The notes: a model not told the origin generated them from the sequence alone. 64,000 nucleotides of DNA from Muricea muricata (GCA_963855995.1 OY979717.1:15215460-15279459), one strand, 5' to 3'. Counted from the first letter of the stretch, positions 38,328-50,714 are shown. Made by a program: numbers and translations.

Positions 38328-39161
38328 TACGAAGTCTTGCCGCTTTTCTGTCCGATAAATGTGGCTTCTTCGTCTTTGATTGTATTTATACTATGTAATC
38401 CAACAGTACTTTATACTATTGAATTTCTGAAGGTCATTTTGTTAAATTTGATCAAATTTCAAAATAAAAATCCACCCACATAAAATCAAGTCTCTTCGAG
38501 CTTCAAAATAATTTGAAAGTCACGCGCAATCGTCACGAAAATTCCTCGTGGGCGACCATACCGGGGGGAGTGAATATTTTCACGAATGCGTTTGCATGTT
38601 TATATTTGCGTATTATTTTGTTTTTAAGCTTTAACTATGCATTTCTCCCATGTTTATTTTGAGGGCTATGCCAGTGCAGATACGTACGTTTCAATTTTAA
38701 AATCTTAGTGGGCTAATAGTGGCTTTATTGGCTTTAACGCTTAGTTATTTTATACTTTGGCATAATAAAAATCGCCCTTTAAATAAAAATGGGGAAATGC
38801 GTAAGTCTGTCTGATTTTCTTTTAGTTGAAGCTTAAAAACAAAACAATACGCAAATATACATGAACATAGAATATGAAATGTTTACTTGGCTTGCTTTGG
38901 AAACGAGCAAACGTATTCGTGAACATATTCACTCCCCCGTTATGATCGCCCACGAGGAATTTCCGTGACGATTGCGCGTGACTTTCCAATTATTTTGAAG
39001 CTTGAAGACACTCGATTTTATGTGGGTGGATTTTTATATTGAAAATTGATAGAAGTTTACAAAATTACCTTTAGAAATTCAATAGTATAAAGTACTGTTA
39101 TAAATACACATGAAGACGAAGAAGTCACATTTATCGGACACAAAAGCGGCAAGACTTCATA

Positions 39162-39320
39162 ATGGCGGCAATTTTGGCTAATTGTCGAGGATGCAAAATC
39201 GAAGATAAAGTAGACAGCACAGTCTCAGAACAGGTCGAAAACGGGATCAGTTGTTCATTAGTCATCTGTGATTATGGGAAAGTACAAGAATTGTATGAGA
39301 CTTCGGCTACTCGGCGATAA
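39162..39320 (+). other. 52-codon ORF in the right arm of the palindrome
   Basis: Starts MAAILANCRGCKIEDK and ends TSATRR, stop. It differs from the left-arm copy at about ten codons, most of them amino-acid changes, but both frames are open. Confidence 0.35.
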
Positions 39321-39987
39321 AAAAGCGAACAAGACGGAAAATATGGCTGAAATCGTCTTTTTGCGGGGGGTAAGTGAAATACAATGTCTTGTATATCAAC
39401 AAAATAATGTCAATCCTTTTGAAATCTGAAAGAATTTGATTTAATTGAACATGGTTTTTCATGTTATAGTAATTTTTTTTAGGAATTATGAAAATTTAAT
39501 TTCTGCCAGCAATTTTAGTGATTTTATGCATAATTAGCTGCTGACCTGCATGTTGAGTGGTGATTTTCTTGGAATATATTATAGTTAGGCAATGTTTTGC
39601 TTCTAATAACCACCCCTATAAACAACTCTTCTAAACATTATAGGCACTTCAGAAAGGCTGTTGCTTGCATTGGTCTGAGGTTAGAGTTATGTCGACACTG
39701 CCGTTTCAAGGCGGGGTCATTTTGAGGACTTTCGCCCCGGATTCAGGTTTTGGCACATATGCCATGTTGACCGGCATGGTCATTTTACCCTAAAACAGTT
39801 GAGATTACTTGTGGCAAATGAAATGCATACAAACTCCTATACAGGTCCTAGACTAACTGGCATTTTAGCATTTCACTCTTGATCAAATTTTTGCCTACCG
39901 TACCTGGGTAAACACCATACACTCGGTATATGTTAAAGATATGTAATATAACTGTACTAACAATGGAACTCTTTGTTCTACAGAGTG

Positions 39988-40233
39988 TACAATGTCCTGA
40001 AAAAAGGCTAGCCTTTGAAGTCAAGCGCAAGTGCCGCGCGTTCGAATTTGAATGTTTCAACTCCCATAATTTTATGAGCCAGTTCTAAGTTATTTTGGCG
40101 TAACGAATTCCAATGAATTTGCAATGCATGTATGAAAATTCTTTACAAATCATCAATGAAACATTCAAATTAAATTCGAACGTGCGGCACTGAAACTTGT
40201 CTTCAAAGGGTAGCCTTTTTGGGACATATTGTA
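39988..40233. mobile_element. MITE with about 65-bp inverted repeats
   Basis: TACAATGTCCTGAAAAAAGG, CTAGCCTTTGAAG and GTTCGAATTTGAATGTTTC are matched in inverse by GAAACATTCAAATT, CTTCAAAGGGTAGCC and GGGACATATTGTA. 246 bp, no ORF. Confidence 0.7.
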
Positions 40234-40734
40234 TAAAAAAGTAGACTCTTTGAAACTGAATGGCGAAACTGCCGGTAATTATATAACTATGAGGGAAGTG
40301 ATACTAATAACATCCTAGGTAAGATGATTTGCATGAACTTATCTTGATGCAAAACTTTTATTTAGCTACTTCAAGGCATTCAAAGGTGTCAAAAAATAAA
40401 TAAGACAGCTAGAAATAACGGCTAATTTCAAACAGATAACGGCGTTTGTCTATCTTTATACATTTTGCAGCTAACTTCATCTTCACTTCAAGTTTAACCC
40501 TTTTGTGTGCCTCAGTTAGATCTAAGATTTAATTGTTTGCAACCCAGACACGAGCCGAGGAAGTCGAGGCTACTAAGCACTTAAGGTGAAATTCACCACA
40601 GTGGTTATCGAAAATTGATAGGCTAAATGAACTGCAGTATATAAAATCTGACATGCGACACTGTTACGGATTTTTGATCGCATGGTTTGATTTTTATTGA
40701 AAAATTAAACGAATATCATATAGACAGAGCGAAA

Positions 40735-40853
40735 TGTATAATCGTGCAAAATACCCCTGGTAGACCACCTGAAGATTCCTTCTGGATGTAACAGACTGTA
40801 CTCTGTAGTGCAAAGTATTTGAGGTATTTTGCACGATTATATATATATGCATG
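40735..40853. mobile_element. short MITE
   Basis: TGTATAATCGTGCAAAATACC at the left and its inverse GGTATTTTGCACGATTATATA at the right, about 119 bp apart end to end. Confidence 0.6.
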
Positions 40854-41738
40854 CAATGAAATTTCAATAAAACCTTGCAAGAATGTGCTTGTTTATTTAA
40901 AGACAACTTAAGGTGATCAAGAGCGCGCAAAAAATATGCATCAGGCATTAAAAAAGGAATTTTTGCCAATGAAGACACACTTTGCCTTCAGATTCACTTC
41001 GCTTGGGACTTGAATATGCGCAATGCAGCCTGTTTTTCATCAGCCGTATACTTCGGTGAAAGCATCACTGATTTGCTGGCACAAGAGTATAAACGAAAGC
41101 ATTAGACCACTATTTAACTATACTAAAGTCTTTCTGTCCTAATAGCTTACACACCTTACGCTTATCCTTGCGTTGTAATAGTTAACCTGCATCTAAGGAC
41201 ATATGCAGATATTCATTTATGCAACGTCTTTCGTCAAAATTCAAGGTACGTATGGTTGGTTTTGGTTAGGAACATATTCTAATTACGATCTAACAAGCGC
41301 AGACATACAGAAACTATACACATCGACGAAGTGTTATTATAAGCCTTTTTAACGCAGTCCAGAATTTCGTAACCAAGTAGAAATATTGCGAAACAAGTTG
41401 CAAGAGGGATGTTATACTGTGCAATGGCTAGAAAATGCATTGCAGCGTTGCGGCAATCGTTGCGAAAACTAGAACCTGATTCTACTTCGTGCAATGCTTC
41501 TTGCAACAAAAATGTTTCGTGACTTTATTATTGCGAGGCATGTTATAACTTGCAATTTCGCTTGCAACTTGTGTCGCAACAAAACTGCGAGACAATTTGC
41601 GAGACAATTTGCATAGTGTAACAGCATCTTAAAGCTTGTACTTATGTTGATGATAACGTCGCACACTTCACTGCATCTCTTTGCTTTGTCCTTTGTATAG
41701 GCTTGTGCTTATTACAGACGCTGTTTTGCAACCAGAGG
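40854..41738. other. non-coding, nothing recognised
   Basis: Some GCGAGACAATTTGC direct duplication at 41586-41610 and otherwise no gene or element. Confidence 0.4.
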
Positions 41739-41975
41739 GGCCGGTTGCATCAAAGGCGTTTAGCTTAAACGGTGGATAAGTCAAAAATATACAACAAGTT
41801 TGCATGTTGTATAAACAAAGCAGTTAAAGTTATTTGACCTGAGAAGAACAATTATATATAAAACTAAATATTTATTCTATTAAACTCATAATTTCGGTAC
41901 CGTACTAGGTGTAAAAGGGATTCTCAAATTTCTCTTATCCACCGTTTAAGCCAAACGCCTTTGATACAACCGGCC
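41739..41975. mobile_element. MITE, 237 bp, GGCCGGTTGCATCAAAGGCG ends
   Basis: GGCCGGTTGCATCAAAGGCG, TTTAGCTTAAACGG and TGGATAAG at the left are matched in inverse at 41936-41975. No clear target duplication. Confidence 0.8.
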
Positions 41976-43014
41976 GCTCTAGGATACTATACTTGTAGGA
42001 TTCTGTAACCATACGCAGTAAAGCATCATTTGAGTGTAAATGATTTTCAAAAGACTACTTTTGAAAGACTATTTAATTTTAGATTTGTGACATGTGGTAA
42101 TTCCTTCATGCCCTTTTAAGTAACCGAAGTTTGCAGAATACGAATTAATAGACTGTGCAAGGACCAGGACTGGCGAAGGTATTCAATGAATCTCACCTCA
42201 TACTGATTATGTACTGAACAATCATGTATTGTACAAAACCCTTCTTTACTACCTAATTTAAATTTGCCACCTACGAAAAATTTTGCGCATGCGAGTAAAA
42301 CTACAAACTATTCACTAAATCAGGAGTCACTTTTGCACAATATGCACTAAGAAAACACAATGTATACTCATCCAAAATACAGTTTATTCAGGATTAATAA
42401 GACCGTTAAGTGATTAAAGTCAAAACCAAGTATTTCGCCTAAACTGCAAATTTTAATGCGACAACCAGTACGAATTGGTGATTTTGCTAATACTATATTT
42501 CCATACTATATACAAGGCAATAAAGAGGCTATATGTCCTAAGATGCAGGTTAACTAATGACCGTAAGGTTGCCATAAACAGAAGAATAGTTTACTGTCTG
42601 CAAACATTTTAAATTCAAGCCTTTACTTTATTTACTTTTCGCCCAATATTTCAAGCACACACTTTTCAATTTACAAGGACACATCCGCCGTTTATAAGGA
42701 CACAAAGTGTGTTCAAGGACACAAAGTGTGTTCAAGGACACACTCGTTTTAATGGCTCATATGCATTCATGTTGTTTGATTGACAAATTGTGCATATTAA
42801 TTCAAATGTGCTATTCATCATTTGATTACTTTAATTACTTAATTCTTGTCCAATTTAAGTTTAAAATGGTGCTAAAAAATAAGTAACCTGAAATTTTACC
42901 CCGAAATCGTGGCTAGGTTTTAATGAATTCAAATTATTTAAAGTATGTATTGTTTCTTTAAGTTCCTTTATGTAAAGAAACACAGCTAGTGGTTCGTGGT
43001 AGTGCTTTCAAACG
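41976..43014. other. non-coding; short 19-bp tandem repeat
   Basis: 42675-42747 contains three imperfect units of AAGGACACAAAGTGTGTTC. No gene visible. Confidence 0.5.
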
Positions 43015-43699
43015 CAGATTCTTTCTGGGTCTTTCTCTTTAATAACATCGCAGCATTTTTCATGCTCAGTGGTTTAAATCGAATAATTTCCCATACGTAA
43101 AGCAGCACAGCTATTGCGGTTTGTGGTAGTGCAATGTTAAACAAGGAACGTTTGGGGACCAAAGCTCTTTTTTTAGGAAAGAAACAATCATGTAAGTAAA
43201 TCGTTCATTGATCATCCTATAACTGCTCAAGCGACCGTAGTTTTATTTGTGGCATATAAGCATATACGATCATTTTTCCATGCATGACAGCAAGGAATTC
43301 AGTGCTAATTGTGTTAGAGAAGTTGCATTGAAAATATAAATTTGGTGAGATTTGTGTAACATCGCAGCATTGTTCATGTTCAGTGGTTTAAATCAGATGA
43401 TTTCCGTTACGTACATCTACGCAGCTAGCTGCGTTGTGATTTAGTGTTTCATGCTATTACACTCTTGAGCAAGAAACTCAGGTTAAGCGACGCCCAATCA
43501 ACGTTTGTAGACAAAAGCTCGTTTTTTAAGAAAGAAACAATTATGTAAGTAAATCATTAATCACTATATTAACTGCACAAGCTTCTAAATTTTGTTTACG
43601 GTATATACGATCATTTTTACATACATGATCACCAAGGAATTGCTAATTAAGTTCCTAGTATGTTTGCATAGTGAATATCAAATTAAAATATAATTTTGT

Positions 43700-43830
43700 G
43701 GAAACACCACGTCGTAAGTTTATTATCACAAACCTATCGATCCGTAAGCTCGGATCTTCATCAGTGCTAATAATATTGGGCATTATTATGATATCATTGG
43801 CGCTAGTACGACACTAACACAGCCTAAATT
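43700..43830 (-). other. hammerhead-like motif copy 1 (CTGATGA, stem, GATA)
   Basis: On the minus strand CTGATGA (43764-43758) is followed by a stem GATCCG-AGCTTA-CGGATC and then GATA. The hammerhead ribozyme core is CUGAUGA, stem II, GAAA; here GAAA is GATA. The same block recurs at 45607-45735 with the same GATA. A decayed or diverged ribozyme, or chance; low certainty. Confidence 0.25.
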
Positions 43831-45030
43831 CGCCCCGTTTCTGTTTTTTTTTATTTCTTTTCGGTGTCGCAAGTTGGCGCAGTGCTCATGGGTGATACCG
43901 CTGGGCACAAGCCGCGTGAGCCGACCTAAACACGGCGTTTAAACACAATTTCCAGCGGAATATGTCAACAAAACACGCATTTTAACATGTATGCTAGAAC
44001 ATCTAAACCGCAAAAAGGTTTTACGTGCGAAGATTCTCATGCAAAATGCTTTAAAACGACGAATTCCCCCGCGAAACATTACCGAGGAGCGATGTATCGC
44101 GGTGAAGTTTTGAGGGCGTGTTTCCGTCATTATCTGTTGTGTTTCCACTTTAAAAGAAATTCAGAAATTTCTACACAAGAATCAAGCGCAAATTCTACTG
44201 AAATATCTATATTCAAAACACAATTTTTAGCATGTATCAGTGAACAAAAACGGACAGGAGGGTTCTTTATCAAAACTTTGCTCCAGAAATGTTTTAAAAC
44301 GGCAAATTTTGATAGACTCCATCATTCCATGATCAAGGAGTGAGTCTAGGAAATGTGTTCCTAATTACGAAGTATTCGTTGTGATTTCTTTCCGTGGTTT
44401 CATTCTATACCTATCTTGAGATGCTGATATTTTGTGCAAAATGATATATTTGCTTGTGGGATCTCATACATTTATAAAAGGTAAGAGACATTTCACATTT
44501 AACATTCCAATTCCAGAAATACATATGTTAGTCTAAAGTTCCCAACAAATTATATCGTGGAGACTTCAGGCAGTGTGCTACAGAATTGATTTAAATGACG
44601 CTATCAGGTTAATATATTTATGTATTGTATACACTTTTAGTCAAATTTTCTTTATTTGCAACTACCCAAAAATAAAACAGCCATATGTTGATGGTATTAT
44701 GACAAAAGAATGTTGTTTAATGTATGTACTATGAAAGTCTTTAATTTAAATTAAATTCTAAAAAATGCAATCTTACTAGGACTCTGGGCAGAGTGCCTGG
44801 CAAGTGATTTTTGGTTATCTTAGTGATTACATACGATGGACTAGCAATGTCTTAAAATGCCTTGGAAGGTATCCTAACAATAACGTTGGGCAGAACAGAA
44901 ATAAGTGAATATACCCCACCCCCAATGAAAGCTCTAGTTACAGCCCTGCCTTGCCTTGTGCCCATTTTCGTTTTGGCAGGCAGAGTGAACGCCTTAGCAG
45001 GCGTCTTGTTTAAGATGATTGGAAATAAAG
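43831..45030. other. non-coding insert between duplicated units
   Basis: Sequence absent from the other units. It contains a 118-codon ORF (43987-44343) in which a K-C-F-K-T block occurs twice, but I do not recognise it and composition is not protein-like enough to call. Confidence 0.35.
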
Positions 45031-45606
45031 TTTGCATGCGACTATAGCGAGATAGATACTCGTGGCCACGTTAATGTTTCCGAGTTCATTCAAAGACTGC
45101 ATGATCAAGTGTGCGCAGAATGGTTATATGCATGCATGCATGTTATTTGCTTCTGTATCTGAATTTTTCAAAAAAAGTTCACTTGTTTTCGTATTCTTAA
45201 AAAAATAAATGAGTTTTCTCTACTGCGTTTTCAAGTTCAGAAAGAACAGCATTAGCAAGTTTCTGGGTCTATCTCTTTAATAACATCGCAGCATTTTTCA
45301 TGCTCAGTGGTTTAAATCGGATGATTCCTTTACGTAAATCAACATAGCTAGTGTTTCATGCTATTGCACTCTTGAACAAGCAACCCAGGTTAGGCGACGC
45401 CCAATCAACGTTTGTGGACAAAAGCTCGTTTTTAAGGAAGAAACAATTATGTAAGTAAATCATTAATCACTATTTTAACTGCACAAGCGTTTTAGTTAAT
45501 GTTGTTTATGGCATAGGATCATTTTTACATGCATGATCACCAAGGAATTGCTAATTAAGTTCCTAGTATGTTTGCATTGTGAATATCAAATTAAAATATA
45601 ATTTTG

Positions 45607-45735
45607 TGGAAACACCACGTAAGTTTATTATCACAAACCTATCGATCCGTAAGCTCGGATCTTCATCAGTGCTAATAATATTGCGCATTATTATGATATT
45701 ATTGGCGCTAGTACGACACTAGCACAGCCTAGGTA
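45607..45735 (-). other. hammerhead-like motif copy 2
   Basis: CTGATGA on the minus strand at 45669-45663, with the same six-base stem and loop as copy 1. Lacks three bases (CGT) present in copy 1 next to the AAGTTTATTATCACAAACC arm. Confidence 0.25.
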
Positions 45736-47887
45736 GCTCAATATTGATTTAATATATAGATATATAAGTGTGCATTTATGCTTGGTGTAAAGCATCATGC
45801 GCAGCAGTCACGTTTACATCTGTATCTGAATTTCTCGAAACATCGCGCGGCAGAGCGCCCCTTAGCTCGAGTAAACGCTTAGCAAGCGTCTTGTTTTACG
45901 ATGATTGGAAATAAAGCTTGCATGCGACTATGCGAAACAGATACTCGTGGCCACGTTAATGTTTCCGAGTTTATTCAAAGACTGATCAAGTGTGCGCAAA
46001 ATGTTATAGGCATGCATGCATGTTATTTGCTTCTCTATCTGAATCTCTCGAAAAAAGTTCACTTGTTTTCGCATTCTTAAAAAAATAAATGAGTTTTATC
46101 TACTGCGTTTTCAAGTGCACAAAGAACAACATTAACAAGTTTCGTGGCAAGGAAGACGCAGATGCTTTCTGGGTCTTTCTCTTTAATAATACCGCAGCAT
46201 TTTTCATGCTCAGTGGTTTAAATCAAATGATTTCCTTTACGTAAAGCAACACAGCTAGTGGTTCGTGGTAGTGCATATTGTGTCACTCTCAACAAGCAAC
46301 GTTTGTTGACCAAAGCTCGTTTTTTTGAGAAAGAAACAATCATGTAAGTAAATCGTTCATCGATTATCTTGACTGCTCAAGCGACAGTAGTTTTATTTGT
46401 GGTATACGGTCATTTTTCCATGCATGATTAGCAAGGATTTCAGTGCTAATTGTGTTAGAGAAGTTGCATTGGAAATATAAATTTGGTCAGATTTGTTTTG
46501 CAATCCCTACCTAAATTTGTCTCTTTTTTAGAGTTTGGCTTGTTTTATATGTTGCATTTCAGCCGCGTCGAATGCAATTCAAACAATAGATAATGAGATG
46601 GCCAACCTCATTATCTTTTGTTTGAAATGCGATGTATAAAACAGACCTTTGAAACTATGGTGTAGATACTATTTTATAACCAGTTTCTTACTTGGCTCCT
46701 CTTAATCCTGCATGATCCTCACTATAGAGACAAGCATGAGCATAAACCAGAATGAAATTTGTTTTGAATTTGCTCTTGCTCTTGTTCTACCATAGCTTTA
46801 TTATGCTCTTATGCTTGTGGTTATGTCGATGCTTATGTTTCATAGTTCACCACATTTCTTTGTTTTGTCTCGATTAGCATTTTTTTATACTTCCTGCATA
46901 TTTGCTTACAAGATGTGATGAACTATGCCCGTGGTATATGAATGCATGCATGTTTTTGTGCATATTGAAATGAACTGTTCTACGCAGACACGGACTGGCC
47001 CCAATTAAGGGGCCTTGCCATTCTAGCACTGAGAGGAGCCGGCCAGAAGTTTTTTGCTGTCCTGAATGTTTTAGGTGAAGATTTTATGGTATTCTGGAGA
47101 GAACATGATGAATTATTTAACCGCTTCCCTCAAGAGTTCAAAAATTCCAAATCATTCCCATCCGGTCCCTTTTATTTTCGTTTCGTACTGCCTGGTAGTC
47201 TGTTTTAAACACCTTTGAATGTTTACAAATACGGAAATTAAACAACAATTGTCAAGGGCCCATTTGATGTCCCAGTAGGGGCCCATGTGCTATGGCACAG
47301 TGGCACATAGGCCTGTCCGAGCCTGGTTCTACGTATATAGATCTTTAATTAAGAGCTCTTTCCCACACATCACAAATCAACTCGCCGACTCGACTCTGAG
47401 TGATTTCATGTAATCCCAATGCTTGACAGTTTATTATCATTCATACAGGAATCGAACTTGCTGACAGCTTGTTTAACAATGACTGAACAATATAAGCCTC
47501 GCATGCGAGAAAGATACTCCTGACTATGTTAATATCTCTGAGTTTATTCAAAGACTGATTAAATGTGCGCGAAATATATGCATGCATGTTATTTGCGTCT
47601 GTGTCTGAAGTTCTCGAAAAAAGTTCACTTGTTTTCGCATTCTTAAAAAAATAAAATGAGTTTTATGCACTGCGTTTTCAAGTTCAAAAAGAACAACATT
47701 AACAAATTCTGCCGCAAGGAAAACACAGAAGCTTTCTGGGTCTTTCTTTTCAATAACATCCAGCATTGTTCATGCTCAGTGGTTTAAATTGGATGATTTT
47801 CTTTACGTAAATCAACACAGCGCTACTGTCAGCCAGCGGTTTCGTGGTAGTTCGTGAAACACGCGAGTCAGGTTAAGCGACGCCCCT

Positions 47888-48244
47888 GTGAACTCTAAAT
47901 TAGACTGGAACGATAACTTGGCCGCCATCTTTGAAGTCAAATTGGTTATCAATAGGTTATCAAGTTCAGCCCTTTTCTATTGTTTCTCACGGCGCGGTTG
48001 ACATCATTCTTCTGGGAATGTACCGATATTTGATGTTTTTATTTTGATTTAAGAGGAAATTTTATGGTTTATGAACTTATAACCTAGTTTGCGATACAGT
48101 CTTTTTTTAAAAATAGCAAAATACCTCGGGAAAATAGTACTAAGACTGTTTACAACATTTGTAGTTGTTGCCGCCATCTTGGCTTTACCCAAATAACGTA
48201 GGGTTTTTATCTGGAGTTATCGTTCCAGTATTTATAGAGTTCAC
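47888..48244. mobile_element. MITE with readable insertion site and about 9-bp target duplication
   Basis: GTGAACTCTAAATTAGACTG plus GAACGATAACT at the left is matched in inverse by AGTTATCGTTCCAG and TATAGAGTTCAC. GCGACGCCC occurs at 47877-47885 and 48246-48254. The paralogous duplicated units at 43490 and 45396 have a single GCGACGCCC and no insertion, so they serve as the empty site. A 9-bp duplication is typical of Mutator-like elements; 8 to 10 bp are possible because of one or two extra bases at the junctions. Confidence 0.8.
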
Positions 48245-48345
48245 TGCGACGCCCAGGCAATGTTTGTGGACAAAAGCTCGTTTTTTATACGGAGAAAACA
48301 ATAATCTAAATAAATCATTCATGGATGTTCTTTCAACATCTTCTT

Positions 48346-48990
48346 TAGCGTCTTAGTGGTTTAGCTTTAGTAGGTAATAAATTATAAAGTCTGCCTTTCA
48401 CTAACGACATGAGCATACGCAAAATAACTGTAATAGTATAGCTGTAAAGCATAACTGTAAATTTCCTTAGAGGTTTACGAAGGCAAAGGAGAGAGAATTT
48501 TAAATTTTCCTTTGAAATTGTGAATTTGCTTTTGTTCTACTATAAGTATATGCTCTTATACTTGTGCTTAGGGGCTTATGTTATGGTTGTCGCATCACTA
48601 TACATTTCTTTGTTTTGTCTTTTGTAACTTGTTTCGGGTTCGGCAGTATTTGCAGTGTATTCAGAATATGGTTGTTATAACACAAAATTTGGAGAAAACT
48701 GCCAATTGACATTGATGCTTTTCATAACAAATAAAAGATTAATTGAATTTTATTTTTCAATTCACTGCCTTAATAATGCTCAGAGATGAAAATATGCGAT
48801 GTCGACCGCCTATTCCGAAAGTGGTGACATTCGAATGACCTTCGAAAGCCAAAGGCCTGGTCTTTCCGAATGTTGAGGAATGGTTTCGGTAGATTAAATA
48901 ATAAACGCTTTATAGGACACCCAATTTGAATTCAATTACGATTTTTTATACACCTTGTAAAAATTATTTGCTTATTCAATGACTGGTAAC
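48346..48990. other. non-coding, partial repeat of 46780-46870
   Basis: TTTTGTTCTACTATA, ATGCTCTTATACTTGTG and TTTCTTTGTTTTGTCT (48530-48620) resemble 46785-46870 in order. No gene. Confidence 0.4.
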
Positions 48991-48994
48991 CAAG

Positions 48995-49225
48995 TGTGCG
49001 CTAAATATGTTTATTATTTATTGAAAATATCTTAGAAGTTTTGATTGGTTAAGAGCTAAAGGTGAAATCGTCATATCCGCTTGATAGCTGCCCAAATTTG
49101 GAGTTGAAAATATATATACGACATTATGATTCATTTCGTTGCATATTGAAACAAGATATGACGTCACGCCATAGTTTATGCGGCTTTTGACTGGCCTTGT
49201 AATTTGAAAATTGTTTTAAGATTAT
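48995..49225. mobile_element. third copy of the MITE module at 4430-5332
   Basis: TTTTGATTGGTTAAGAGC, GTGAAATCGTCATATCCGCT and GATATGACGTCACGCC match the module at 4440 and 4915. Confidence 0.6.
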
Positions 49226-49252
49226 TTTTTCGTAGTCTGATTGGCTTATTAA

Positions 49253-49769
49253 AGGGAAATGGCAACAAAAAATTAATTTGTCTCATTTGAAAGAGATTCA
49301 AAAACAACATACAGAAGTCTATTACAAAATTTTTATATATGTTTCATTTCGGGCGATATTCTTATCTAAATCAACGAACTGTCCGCCATCTGGGATCAAT
49401 GTTTACCCTCATTAACTATGTTTTGGTGACGTCACAACAGGGATAAGCCGTTCAAAGCTTCTCCTCAATATCTACCTACAATCAAATATTGTTTGAAACC
49501 TTTTCACTCCGTGTTTTAGCCAAGAGCATTTACCGTACGTGCGGTTATGGGCGGATATTAATCATTGTTCCACAAGAAAATAAAATTGCGTGACCCCAGT
49601 TGTGACGTACCATGCATTTCCACAAATAACCAAGATGGCGGACAACTTAAAATTTCTAATCAAAATATCTCATCAAATAAGGCAGGTATAAAAATTTTGT
49701 AATAGACTTCAATAGATTGTTGAGGAGATTTCCAAATGAGACGATAAAAAAATTTATTGCTATTTCCCT
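49253..49769. mobile_element. 517-bp MITE with TTAA target duplication, copy 1
   Basis: Ends AGGGAAATGGCAACAAAAAA and its inverse TTGC-ATTTCCCT, flanked by TTAA at 49249-49252 and 49770-49773. A TTAA target is used by piggyBac and Kolobok transposases. The interior contains GATGGCGGACA in opposite orientations near each end (49391 and 49632). A second copy of identical length is at 53020-53536. Confidence 0.8.
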
Positions 49770-49859
49770 TTAAAGTTTCAAAACAATTTCATGCTGTTCC
49801 ATTATTAGCAGCTTGTGTCTTCGTACTTACAAAGCGAGCGTTTAAAGTGAGTTTAAAAT

Positions 49860-49985
49860 ATTTTCAAAAAATAATAAAACAATTATTGAATTCGGTTCTC
49901 GCAGGATATGAGGAATTATTAAGCCCACAAACCTCTGCCTTAATAATTCCTCATATCCTGCTCGACCTCATTCAATAATTGTTTA
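49860..49985. mobile_element. terminal palindrome of the 4430 MITE family
   Basis: AATTCGGTTCTCGCAGGATA and TGAGGAATTATTAAG are followed by their inverse, ending TCATTCAATAATTG. Matches the ends at 4780-4890 and 5185-5325. Confidence 0.65.
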
Positions 49986-50700
49986 ATATGCATGTTTGCG
50001 ACAAAGTCGTGCAGATTAAGAGCTCTAAGATTTAACAGCTCTTTCCCACACATCACAAATCAACTCACTGACTTTCAGTTACTCCTGGCCTGGAGTTTCC
50101 GTTACGAACCATATGATAATTATTTTTATGCATGTAACTGCAAACATAGACTTGGGTCCCAGGAAAGTTGAGGAAGAGATGGGCATGACTCACTTGCAGG
50201 GTTTCGAGTCAGATTTATTTAGCAGGAAATTTTCTTGATAGATCAGTTGTTGTTTTTGGCGGTTTCCCGTATTATTTCAATTCCTCGGACCGTACAGTGG
50301 TCCAAGTCTACTGCACACTAAGTCAAGCCTGGTTGTCACTAGCGACACACGTATAGGCAATAAAAGAAAGCATGAATGTTATTTTGGGGCTTTCGAAGAC
50401 CTAAGAGAAATAATTCTCCTTTCATTTTGCGTTTGTTCTGTACCTTGCTTACGCTTGGAATTTGAAGCCAAGCAAAAAAGTAGTCCAGAAGTGTAAATGT
50501 CAATAGAAAAAAACTTTCTACTCTTATTTTGCCATTCATCTTGTTTGTGTGATTTCTACGCATGGTGCTTGAGTTTTTAAATTTATAATTTTTTCAATTT
50601 ACTATAAACCCTTCCAGATCCCCCCCCCCCCCTAGATAGCTCCTCATGAGCACTCATACCAAGCTGGCTTCGCCACCGAACCGTTCAGACTTGTGCTAAA
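49986..50700. other. non-coding upstream of the repeated-exon gene
   Basis: A C run of about 14 bases sits near 50620. No element with clear ends. The first exon or promoter of the next gene may lie here. Confidence 0.4.
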
Positions 50701-50714
50701 TTTATAGGAAAGAA

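Larger units (their letters stand above)
37632..39856. mobile_element. 2.2-kb near-perfect palindrome (fold-back element)
   Basis: Left arm 37632 to about 38672, right arm about 38771 to 39856, spacer about 100 bp. Arms are close to identical over more than 1 kb; for example GGTCAACATGGCATATGTGC, GGGGCGAAAGTCCTCAAAAT and GGCGACCATA in the left arm recur in inverse. Outer ends are TTAGTCTAGGACCTGTATAG and its inverse. No transposase domain seen. A target duplication is not clear; TA just inside the ends is possible. Confidence 0.8.
43015..48345. repeat. about five diverged tandem segmental duplications
   Basis: The block TTTTTCATGCTCAGTGGTTT plus AAATCG/A..ATTTCC..TACGTAAA recurs near 43060, 43370, 45295, 46197 and 47765. 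Companion blocks recur with it: TTCTGGGTCTTTCTCTTTAA before it, GACAAAAGCTCGTTTTTT with GAAACAATTATGTAAGTAAA after it, GATACTCGTGGCCACGTTAA (45055, 45950) and GTTCACTTGTTTTCG (45178, 46060, 47625). Unit ends are irregular because of later insertions (43831-44850, 47888-48244). No ORF is conserved between units, so it may be non-coding or contain very small exons that I cannot see. Confidence 0.7.

Noticed and set aside
42675-42747. Short direct repeats considered as a CRISPR-like array
   Set aside because: Units are adjacent with no spacers and the genome is eukaryotic; simple tandem repeat.
43987-44343. 118-codon ORF
   Set aside because: Not recognisable and not repeated in the other tandem units; recorded as an unexplained insert only.
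44852-45047. Perfectly overlapping 61-codon ORFs on both strands
   Set aside because: No motif, no splice or repeat support; chance open frames.
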